Part shown: piece by piece, positions 31,840-40,657 of the stretch
Layout: each line of letters opens with the position of its first letter
Position numbering within the stretch: position 1 is the first letter of the stretch
Assembly (NCBI GenBank): GCA_051453625.1
Contig: JBOZIK010000001.1
Coordinates: 278,881,001-278,924,445 of the forward strand
Direction: 5' to 3'
Length of the DNA: 43,445 bases
Source: Welwitschia mirabilis
Taxonomy: Eukaryota > Gnetophyta > Gnetopsida > Welwitschiales
The notes under the pieces: model-generated
The model's database searches: none
Told to the model about the DNA's origin: nothing
Seen by the model: the letters and a program-made list of their open reading frames with translations, nothing else
Position numbers and translations under genes: made by a program

Positions 31840-33206
31840 TTCAATATTAAAAACATAAAATTTATTCATAAAATGTAAATCATTAATTATAGAATTTAAT
31901 GTGTAAATTAACCTTATTAAGTGATTTTTTCTCCTATGACTTCTATTGTAGAAGTTGATTCCCTAGTAATTTTATCTTAAAAGTAATTTGCAATATTAAA
32001 AAAATAAAATTATAACTAGCACCATAATCAATGAGAAATATAATAGCCAAATTATGCAAAAATCCTTTAAGTTCAATTATAGAGAATTGGTTTCATAGAA
32101 ACCTATTCTAACTATGGCAAAAGCCTTTTTCTTGCTTGTGGCTATTCTTATACTAAAGTCAGTTGACTAAAATTTGCATCTTCATTTTTCTTAGAATAAT
32201 TCTTAATTATGTAATCCTTTTTCTTAGAGTAGTAGAAAATTAATGCTTAGTGACTCTGACTGAAAGGTTCTAATTGGGATGCAGAGTTTTGATGTCTTGG
32301 CTATGGCATAACAGCTATTACCATTTGAACCATTATTAGAGTTTTTTGTTTTGCCTCCTGATAATAATTAATATTTCTATATACTTCTTGTAGAGATTTG
32401 GATTCTAAAGGATTGATAAAATTTCTCAGTTAAGGTGGAAGAATACTAATAAATTTGTTGGAAGATTCTTTTGAGCCTCACTAGATTTGGAATTTGGCTA
32501 GTTTCTGTAATTTTTTCTTATGCTCATCAAGGGTCTTTTTATCTAATATTAAGAATTTGAACTACATCATTCTATTCTTGATGAACTAATCAATAATAAA
32601 AGCCTTTTTAATTTCTTTATTGAATTAAATTCAATTAACCCAATCATTCCTTATTGTACTTAGCAGACTCTAGTAAGTTGTAGTATTTCTCACAAGGAAC
32701 ATGATGGAATATTGACTACATGAGCTATTATTTACATTTTTTAACCTAAAATGGTTCTTAATGTATTTTAATCATTCTAGTTCCTCCTCAAAATATGCTA
32801 GGGTACCTTTGTACATGAAAATTTGTACTTTATTTACATATTCTTATATGTCTTGATCTTTAATTATGTTGTTTATAGGGAAGTTAAGAATATGGTACTA
32901 TTGTGCTTGTCTATGCATCTGTTCTCCTACTTGTGTTTCAAAGGATTGAAAAGAGTTCTTCTGCAAATATTTTAAATTCATAATTTATGCTTAGAGAATT
33001 GATGCTGTACTTCTTCGATTTGTTTTTATAGAGAATTGATGCAATTATTTATATGATCTTTTATGATTCACTAATGTATGCATTGTTGAAGAGCCATCTA
33101 GACTTGATTGTTTCTTTTATTATATATTTTATATTCTAAACAGTTTATTATTAATATAGTTAATATAAGAGTTTTGTTTGAAGTTAAAACTATTTAATCA
33201 TTTCAT
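31840..33206 (-). pseudogene. Gypsy right copy, protease, zinc knuckle and gag pseudogene
   Basis: Homologous to 28640-30005. The protease region lies near 31980-32090 and the zinc-knuckle relic near 32195-32255. The gag capsid region runs to about 33190. It lacks about 130 bp present in the left copy near 29720-29800 (compare 32990-33005, where the text jumps), a deletion specific to this copy. Confidence 0.7.
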
Positions 33207-33344
33207 ATTTAGCACATATTAATTTTGATAATTATTTATAGTAAGATAATAAAATTAGTTATATATCTATAAGTTTATAACTACTTATCTTAAAATTAAA
33301 TCTAATATTGGTGGATCCAACTTTAAAATGTAAGACTGTTGTGA

Positions 33345-35020
33345 CATTAATGTGGTATCCTTTATGATTTTGACAAGTATTAAACTCTGATAACTGCTTA
33401 TGTTAGATTGATATCAATTTTGAGGTATGCGATCAATAGTGTATCCCACTTAGCGTAGATGTAAGCGAGGCAAACCGATAATAAATGGACATGGGGAAGG
33501 AGTGGGGCTACCAACAATATTAGACTTGGAAGGCATCGTGTCATCAAATTCTCCTTATAAGTCTAATGAATTTTGATGCTCTTGTTACTGCTATCATCAT
33601 CATGACATTGATTTTAAGATTTTTAATTAATAATGTGACACCCCTTTATGGACCTAATGAAGTTTTATGCTTCCAATATTCCTATCATCAGTTTAACATT
33701 AAATTTGAGATGCTTTATCAATAGTATGATTTCCCCCGATGGATCTAATAAACTATATCTAGTTACTAGTGTGATGTTCCCTTATGCATTTGATGAAGTG
33801 TTGTGGTTNNNNNNNNNNNNNNNNNNNNNNNNNNNNNNNNNNNNNNNNNNNNNNNNNNNNNNNNNNNNNNNNNNNNNNNNNNNNNNNNNNNNNNNNNNNN
33901 NNNNNNNNTAGTGTGATGTTCCCTTATGCATTTGATGAAGTGTTGTGGTTTCATAACTACTATCATTTGTATGGAATTGTATTTTGAGGTGCCTAGTCAA
34001 CAGTGTAACACATCCTTATGGACTTGATGAAGTATTATGCTCTTGTGATTGCTATCATTAGTTTAACATTGATTTTAAAGTGTCCAATTAATAGTGTAGT
34101 GCTTCCTTGTGGATCTGATAAAATATTATGCTCTCATAATTGCTAATATTGGCCTAGTATCAATTTTGAGGTGGTTGATTAATGGTGTAGCACTCCTTTG
34201 TGGTTTTGATCCACTATGATACCTTTGTAACTTCTGATGTTAGCATGACATTAACTTTGCTATCATGTTAGCAGTGTGACATTCCCTTATAACTTTGGTT
34301 CACCTTTTCACTTCATAGTCTACTTAGATCACCATTGCTTGATACTATGGTAAATTTAGATTGCTCAATTAATAGTGAAAAACCCCCTTGAAAGTCTAGT
34401 TTACCTTGCCTTAGTAAGTTGCTTAGGTCATTCCTACTTAAGTTTATGATGAATTTGAACTTCCTAGTTAGTAATTTGACACTCCCTTATAAGTCTAGAT
34501 TATCATTTTACTTTGAAAACTACTTAGATCGCCATTGCTTAACTGTATGATGAATTTGGATTGCCTAGCCAATCATGTGATGTTCCCTAATATATTTGGT
34601 TTATATTTTCCATTCTTAGGCTACCTAGGTCACCACTTCATGACTCTATGATGAATTTTGACTACCTAGTTAGTAGTGTAATGCTCCCTTATAAATCTGA
34701 TTTATTTTTTCACTTCATGGGCTACTTAGAACATCACCACTTGACTCTATGATGAATTCTCACTATCTAGTCCATAGTGTTGCATTCCCTTATAAGTTTG
34801 GTTTACCTTTTTACTTCATAGGCTACTTAGTTCATCTCTGCTTAACTTTATGATGAATTTGATCTGCCTAGTTATTAATAGGATGTTCCTTTATAAATTT
34901 GGTTCATCTTTTTTCTTCATAGACTACTTAGGTAGTCACTGATTAACTCTATGATGAATTTGAACTACTTAGTTAGCATTGCAAATTCCCTTAATAAATC
35001 TAGTTCACCTTTTCGAATTG
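33345..35020. repeat. Degenerate tandem array, about 16 units of 86-105 bp
   Basis: A block like (a/t)agtgtgacattcccttat followed by a GA-type or GTTCACC-type tail recurs near 33632, 33718, 33767 (and 33909), 33998, 34090, 34180, 34271, 34370, 34468, 34573, 34670, 34770, 34874 and 34975. Left units (to about 34250) are near 90 bp with attatgctcttgtgattgctat. Right units are near 100 bp with ggctacttaggtcacca and gactctatgatgaatttga. About 80 non-repeat bases lie at 33450-33530. The 42-bp repeat around the gap 33809-33908 is an assembly overlap, not a unit. Confidence 0.85.
33767..33950. repeat. 42-bp exact duplicate around a 100-N gap
   Basis: 33767-33808 is identical to 33909-33950, separated by exactly 100 Ns. 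In a tandem array an assembler could also mis-join different units, but the exact match, against degenerate neighbours, favours an unmerged overlap. Confidence 0.85.
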
Positions 35021-35181
35021 TTTTGGACCCAATATGATTCATTTTTTCTCCTTTTTTAACTTGTCTACATCACTTTCTCTCTCTTAGTTACATTGTCAGT
35101 CTGATCAAGGTCTAATCAACTATTGCATCACTAGTACTTCTGATGTCATATTAGCAAGTACAAAATATTATTTATTTTTCT

Positions 35182-35190
35182 TATAAATAG
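35182..35190 (+). promoter_or_regulatory. TATA-like box before the antisense region
   Basis: tataaatag followed by ggctc sits about 160 bp after the tandem array, on the plus strand. About 50 bp on, cataaggtaagt (35239-35250) contains a good 5' splice-site consensus (aag/gtaagt). Together they look like the start of a plant transcription unit. This rests on short motifs only. Confidence 0.4.
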
Positions 35191-35702
35191 GGCTCATAAG
35201 TCTATTTTAACAAATATTTATCAGTTTTCACCCTACAGTCATAAGGTAAGTGCCTCTTACTTTTTATCTTTATCCTTTGAAAATTATCTTTTATTTATAT
35301 TACATTATGTTAAGGCATCTATACCTTTATTTTCCCTAGGTTATTTGCTTCAACTTCTTCGTTCTTTCTCCATCCTACTAAAGTTCATTTTTATACTATT
35401 CAAAGGTATGGATCCTAAGTCTTTTCCTTGCATTAGAGGGTTAAATTGTAACATTGTATTTTCTAATGAAGAGGAGTAAATCTAGATGAATACTTAACTC
35501 TAATATTTTAAATCTCCTTTTATTTTCACATTTTAACCTTCATTTGTTTAAGATCTTTCTTATTTTGAATTCTACATATAGTTCATATGATTGTGCTAGT
35601 CATACCTTCCAACATTCCTACTATGGTTTAATTTCCATAACTCGTTAGGGTATAAAGGATACTTTTGATCTTTCAAATAAAGTTCTTAAGTTAATTTAGT
35701 TT

Positions 35703-36149
35703 TTGACTTATGAATTTCAAGCACTGAATTTCTTTCAAACTACTTTCTTTAGTTTTGTTAATTTTCCATTCCATCATCAAGGTTATCATGATATCCCTAT
35801 AAATGCGATTTTGGTTTTGTACTATGCTACTTTAAGAGTCCTTCTTGTGAAGAGGGGCTTGCTTTACTTTTTCTCCTCATATCTTTCTAAATATGCAATT
35901 TATATTTTTTTTGTAATTAGTGATCATGGACTTTCCTTTGATTTGAATAATACCATTTACTCCAACGCGAGTTCACAATCAACTAAAGTAAATAAAAACT
36001 CAGATTTAAGTTATTTAACTTGTGGAAACATCCTACTTTCTTTCTATTTTGTTTTTCATAGTAATGATCACTTTGAAAACATTAAACAAATAGATCTTCC
36101 TTCTTGCATTATGACGTCCTTAGAGTTCCTTCCTAGGATTAATCCTTAA
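35703..36149 (+). CDS. Open 148-codon frame of unknown function, antisense to the gypsy element
   Basis: An unusually long open stretch for this window, reading MTYEFQALNFFQTTFFSFVN at its start, with Phe/Tyr/Ser-rich content, and ending SLEFLPRINP, stop. I recognise no domain. Hydrophobic stretches (LLYFFSSYLSKYAIYIFFVI) could be one membrane segment but could also reflect T-rich DNA. Its last third is present again at 36948-37110 with about 7% base differences, also open and with the same stop. The first ATG is not necessarily the true start; the frame may be an exon of the broken plus-strand region that follows. Confidence 0.35.
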   Translation: MTYEFQALNFFQTTFFSFVNFPFHHQGYHDIPINAILVLYYATLRVLLVKRGLLYFFSSYLSKYAIYIFFVISDHGLSFDLNNTIYSNASSQSTKVNKNSDLSYLTCGNILLSFYFVFHSNDHFENIKQIDLPSCIMTSLEFLPRINP

Positions 36150-37808
36150 GGGTTACACATTTCTTCTAATAATGAAAGACGCCCTTGTTATTCTCTAGCA
36201 AATGCAATGTTTTCTGATTAGGTAATTGGTTCTCCTACCTTTTGCAAAATTCATTGTTAATGCTTGCTTATTATTATTTCCTTTTTTTGTTGTATAGATG
36301 GAAACGAATGAGGAGACATCCTTTAAGACTTCATGTTTTAAAAGAAAGGATAAGGTTCTTCCATTATACAATGATGCTCCTACTTTAACTTTTTTTGATG
36401 CAGAGGAGGTGGAGGAATTCTCTTCATTGATTATCCCCTTTAGGTCCAAGTATTAGGTAAAGGTATTATTTTCTCAGCTTTTTTACTCCTCAGTTAGCAT
36501 TGATTCTGAAGTTGTTCCAAATCAATCTTATAATTTGGTACAAAATGAAACTTATATTTCTTCTTTTACTTCACTCCGAGAGAATGGAAAGATGAGTGTG
36601 GATAGATATATTGGTATTCATTCTTAGGATGAAGTAAGTGATCCTACTTAATTGCCTTCTTTATCTGAATTATCAGTTGCTTTCTTGTCTATGTTGGAAG
36701 AGAATCACCATTATGAAGTGATCAATGTTAACCTACTTATGCAAGTTGTTGATTTTTCTGTCATGCCATCTTTAAGTTCAAAAAACTTTTCCATTCTAGT
36801 TAGAGTGTAGCCTTTTGTTTTATTCATGACTTTTCATCCTTATTCTTNNNNNNNNNNNNNNNNNNNNNNNNNNNNNNNNNNNNNNNNNNNNNNNNNNNNN
36901 NNNNNNNNNNNNNNNNNNNNNNNNNNNNNNNNNNNNNNNNNNNNNNNAAAGTGAAGGAAAACTCATATTTAAGTTATTTAACTTATGGAAACATCCTTCT
37001 TTCTTTCTATTTTGTTTTTCATAGTAATGATCACTTTGAAGACATTAAACAAATAGATCTTTCTTCTTACGTTATGACATCCTTAGAGTTCCTTTCTAGG
37101 ATTAATACTTAAGGGTTACACATTTCTTCTAATAATGAAATATGTCCTTGTTATTCTCAAGTAAATGCAACGTTTTCTAATTAGGTAATTGGTTCTCTTG
37201 CCTTCTACAAAAGTCATTGTTAATGCTTGATTATTATTATTTCCTTTTGTGGTTGTATATATGGAAATGAATGAGGATACATCCTCTAAGACTTTGTGTT
37301 TTAAAGGAATGGATAAGGTTCTTTCATTATAAAATGATGCTCCTACTTTGACTTTTTTTGATGTAGAGGAGGTGGAGGAATGATCTTCATTGATTATTCC
37401 CTCTAGATCTAAGTATTAGGTAAAGGTATTATTTTCTAATCTTTTTTACTCCTTAGTTGGTATTGATTATGAGGTTGTTTCAATTTAATCTCGTAATTTG
37501 GTATAAAAGGACACTTGTCTTTCTTCTTCTATTTTACTCTAAGAGAATGGAAAGATGAGTGTGAACAGATATAATGGTATTCATTCTTGGCCCAAAGTAA
37601 GTGATCCTACTTGATTACCTTCTTTATCTAAATTATCAGTTGCTTTTTTGTCTGAGTTAAAAGAGAATCACCCTTGTGGAGTGATCAACATTGACCTATT
37701 TATGCAAGTTGCTAATTTTTCTGTCATGCCATCTTTAGGTCCAAAACATTTTTTCATGCTAGTTAGAGTGTAGCCTTTTTTTTTTATTCGTGACTTTTCA
37801 TCCTTCTT
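35986..37808 (+). repeat. Direct duplicate of about 860 bp around a 100-N gap
   Basis: 35986-36847 and 36948-37808 are homologous end to end, roughly 92-93% identical by eye. The gap 36848-36947 lies exactly between. The left copy ends at the gap and the right copy starts at it, as for overlapping contigs, but the divergence is high for alleles. Confidence 0.85.
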
Positions 37809-38800
37809 CTTTGACACCCTTGACACTATTTCCTTTGGCTTCTTCAAATATTGATAGTACTCTCCCTCTGGACATCACAAAATTGATTTTAAATTTATAA
37901 GCTTTGCTAGCCTGGATTAATCAGGTTAATCAGTTATAAAGTTTTTATCATTTAACATGCTATTAATCACTCTCATTCTGATGATGCTTTTATCCTTTAT
38001 GAATGATAGGGCTATAATTTCAAGGAGGATTTCCACCTTGTTCATTCCGAGGAATTTTCAGCATATTACCTAGTGGATCTTTCATGAGATCATATCCACT
38101 AGAATTGTAATTTCATTATCAACAAGTTGGAGGAAGTATATTCTATGGCATGACATACGATGTGTCGATTAAAATCCTTTAAGGTTCGCCTTCAAATGTT
38201 AGAGGTTTGTTGAGACAATGTATGAATACTTCCTATGTGATAACTGAGGGATTTGATATGGTTTTGGATGGTTTTCCTTTCTTATGATGCTTATTGTAAG
38301 AGAAGATAGATTCCATGCATTGTAGAGTTAATTTCTTCAAAGCAAGTAGGCTTGGAAAAAGGCTACTTTTTCTACACTCACACAAAAAGATGGCCATATT
38401 ACCCACTTGAAGAAGTTCTTAATCATTCTCTTGAATGATTAGATTTTACAAAGAAATATCTTTGCAGCTTTTATCATCACCCTTGCATATCTAAAGAACA
38501 CCTTGAGAATTATCTAAAATGTATCATTAATTTGTTAATATCATTATTATGGAAAGTCAGTTACCTTGGATTTCTTACTACCTAATAATGAGGAAGGCTA
38601 AATTCTTCCTAAAACACTTGATGCTTTACCTAGAGCTTCTTATCCATATAAAGATGGCCCCAGTGATGTATAACCTTGGTTGTATTTTCTGGTTTTAGAC
38701 TGCCATGGTCTGTTTATTATTTTCTTATTATTTTCTATAGTTCTCTTCATTCCTTGGTTGTACTGGTTAATGAACTTTTAATGAGATTCTTATTTTTCAA
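36300..38800 (+). pseudogene. Broken plus-strand protein-like region, antisense to the gypsy element (in two partial copies)
   Basis: From the ATG at 36300 (after tttttttgttgtatag, which resembles a 3' splice site) the frame reads METNEETSFKTSCFKRKDK, DAPTLTFFDAEEVEEFSSLI and, after stops, LPSLSELSVAFLSMLEENHH and MQVVDFSVMPSLSSKNF. The copy at 37260 keeps DAPTLTFFDVEEVEE. After 37960 a shifted frame gives DDAFILYE, GYNFKEDFHLVHSEEFSAYY, INKLEEVYSMA, RLKSFKVRLQMLEV, and near 38340-38420 LEKGYFFYTHTKRWPYYPLE. No database family is recognised with confidence; parts look helical. Antisense ORFs are known in some Tat-lineage gypsy elements (for example Grande); whether this is one is inference. 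Confidence 0.4.
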
Positions 38801-38837
38801 AAAAAAAAAAAAATTGCATCTTTACATCGATCAGTTT

Positions 38838-38849
38838 GCTCTAATACCA
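38838..38849 (-). promoter_or_regulatory. Primer-binding site, left copy
   Basis: On the minus strand it reads tggtattagagc, 11 of 12 bases of the initiator-Met site tggtatcagagc, two bases from the LTR end at 38852. Confidence 0.85.
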
Positions 38850-38851
38850 AT

Positions 38852-39132
38852 TGTGACATTTTCAATTTCTCTTGTAAAAAATTAAAATAAGAATAAAAAA
38901 TATTTTAATAATAATCGAGAACATCATTTGGGGACATTAGAAAATAAGTGAAAAATATGAAGAGAAATTTCATTATGCCACATACAAGATCTTAGGTAGG
39001 TGATCTCACTAGGTTATATTGCTTTTAATGTCTAGTTTTTGGAACCACTAGGGTGCTAGGCTAGTTTGTTAAAGACCCAGTATGCCCTCTGTAAATCACA
39101 TGCATGTTCTTTATATCCCAAAACACTTCATT
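38852..39132 (-). repeat. Gypsy LTR, left copy (partial, cut by gap)
   Basis: Begins TGTGACATTTTC on the plus strand and matches 39760-40041. The other LTR end is lost in the gap. Confidence 0.82.
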
Positions 39133-39745
39133 NNNNNNNNNNNNNNNNNNNNNNNNNNNNNNNNNNNNNNNNNNNNNNNNNNNNNNNNNNNNNNNNNNNN
39201 NNNNNNNNNNNNNNNNNNNNNNNNNNNNNNNNNNNNNNNNNNNNNNNNNNNNNNNNNNNNNNNNNNNNNNNNNNNNNNNNNNNNNNNNNNNNNNNNNNNN
39301 NNNNNNNNNNNNNNNNNNNNNNNNNNNNNNNNNNNNNNNNNNNNNNNNNNNNNNNNNNNNNNNNNNNNNNNNNNNNNNNNNNNNNNNNNNNNNNNNNNNN
39401 NNNNNNNNNNNNNNNNNNNNNNNNNNNNNNNNNNNNNNNNNNNNNNNNNNNNNNNNNNNNNNNGAAAGTCAATTACCTTGGATTGCTTACTACCTAACAA
39501 TGAGAAAGGTGAAATTCTTCCTACAACACTCAATGCTTTACCTGAGGCTTCTTATTCATAGAAGGATGGCCCCAGTGACATACTACCTTGGTTGTCTTTT
39601 CCGATTTCAGGCCACCATGGTCTATTTGTTATTTCCTTACTGTTTTCTATAGTTCTCTTCATTTCCTGGTTGTGCTAGTTAATGAACTTTTAATGAGATT
39701 CTTATCTTTTAAAAAAAAAATTTGCATCTTTGCATCGATCAGTTT

Positions 39746-39757
39746 GCTCAAATGCCA
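39746..39757 (-). promoter_or_regulatory. Primer-binding site, right copy
   Basis: On the minus strand tggcatttgagc, 9 of 12 bases of the initiator-Met primer site, two bases from the LTR. More decayed than its duplicate at 38838. Confidence 0.75.
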
Positions 39758-39759
39758 AT

Positions 39760-40197
39760 TGTGACATTTTTAATTTCTCTTATAAAAAATTAAAATAAAA
39801 ATAAAAAAGATTGTAATAATAATAAAGAACATCATTTGAGGACATTAGAAAAGAAGTAAAAAATATGAAGAGAAATTTCATTATGCCAAATTCAAGATCT
39901 TAGGTAGGTGGTCTGACCAGGTCATATTGTTTTTAATGTCTAGTTTGTGGAACCACTAGGGGGCTAGGCTAGTTTGTCAAAGACCTAGTATGCCCTTTGT
40001 AAATCACATGCATGTTCTTTGTCTCCCAAAAACACTTCATTTAACCATAATGAAATGATGTGACTTTTCAAGAAACAGTTATTTTGTAAAGTTTACACAC
40101 TTTGGACAGTTATTATAATGCTTAATAATGTATTATAGACAACAAAATTACTTATAACAAATAATGATTTCAAAAATAAGGTTTTGGGATCTTTACA
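39760..40197 (-). repeat. LTR of the gypsy element (5' LTR in element sense)
   Basis: 438 bp. On the minus strand it runs TGTAAAGATCCCAAAACC ... AATGTCACA, with the TG...CA termini usual for plant LTRs and next to the primer-binding site. The bases after it (40198-40202, aatgc) would be the target-site duplication, but the partner end is not in the window. Confidence 0.8.
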
Positions 40198-40464
40198 AAT
40201 GCTCTATATAAGTATGGCTTTTAAGTAATCTTTCTTTTTTAGAATTTTCATTATTGTGGTGGTAAAGAAATTCCCATGTATTTCTTAATCCAAAACAATA
40301 ATTCCACCAACATAATGCTTGTTCTTAATGTCAATGCTTAAGTCAATACTACTTCATAATAAAAGATTTATCCTTAAGATTTGTCATATGCTATAGAATA
40401 TACTACTTAAAAAATGGGAGATGTTCCTTAGTTTTTATCATAAAGGGGAATAGTTATAAATATA
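40198..40464. other. AT-rich flank between the gypsy LTR and the SINE-like insertion
   Basis: No open frame or repeat is recognised. A TATA-like ctatataag lies at 40203-40211, without other promoter support. Confidence 0.5.
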
Positions 40465-40477
40465 AAATATAGTTATC

Positions 40478-40646
40478 AATGACTACTTATCAGAATGGTA
40501 AGGTCAGAAACACATGGACGTAGAGATCCAAAGTTCAAACCCTAGCAGTGGTAGGGAATACAAGTGGAATAAATTTCGTAAGCCAAGTGCCACTGGGCAT
40601 TTGTGTGGCATAAAATTACCTACTCGCTATCTCTTCAAAAAAAAAA
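40478..40646 (+). mobile_element. SINE-like insertion with tRNA-type promoter boxes
   Basis: About 170 bp ending in a run of about 13 A (from 40637). Near its start tatcagaatgg (40488-40498) resembles an RNA polymerase III A box, and agttcaaaccc (40532-40542) resembles a B box (GGTTCGAANCC), spaced 44 bp apart. It is flanked by aaatatag(t)ta at 40465-40475 and aaatatag(c)ta at 40647-40657, a target-site duplication of about 11 bp with one mismatch. The window shows only one copy, so the family is not confirmed. Confidence 0.7.
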
Positions 40647-40657
40647 AAATATAGCTA

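Larger units (their letters stand above)
38551..40041. repeat. Direct duplicate of about 580 bp around a 331-N gap
   Basis: 38551-39132 matches 39464-40041, about 92% identical by eye. Each copy includes the end of the leader, a primer-binding site and the start of the LTR. The gap 39133-39463 sits between. As with the other gaps, this may be an unmerged contig overlap or a real duplication. Confidence 0.8.
30106..40197 (-). mobile_element. Ty3/gypsy element, right copy (5' LTR to RNase H)
   Basis: Read on the minus strand: LTR 39760-40197, primer-binding site 39746-39757, a long leader of about 6 kb holding a tandem array and an antisense protein-like region, gag (about 33.15-32.26 kb), zinc knuckle, protease, RT and RNase H (about 30.4 kb). 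Integrase and the 3' LTR are missing at the gap. That all of this is one element is inferred from orientation and order; gaps at 33809, 36848 and 39133 leave room for other explanations. Confidence 0.6.

Noticed and set aside
27555-33206. The two 2.4-kb direct repeats as a pair of long LTRs
   Set aside because: Both contain gag, protease and RT blocks, so they are internal element sequence, not LTRs.
33310-33330. tggatccacc (minus strand) as a gypsy primer-binding site near gag
   Set aside because: It does not match any tRNA primer site I know for plant gypsy elements, and a good initiator-Met site adjoins the LTR at 38838/39746.
33345-35020. The tandem array as a CRISPR array
   Set aside because: Units are degenerate along their whole length with no constant repeat and unique spacers, and the context is eukaryotic retroelement DNA.
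36195-36449. 84-codon minus-strand open frame, also largely open in the second copy
   Set aside because: It overlaps the plus-strand region that reads more like protein (FFDAEEVEEFSSLI). It could be the true strand, but I saw no domain and chose the plus strand; kept here because the choice is not certain.
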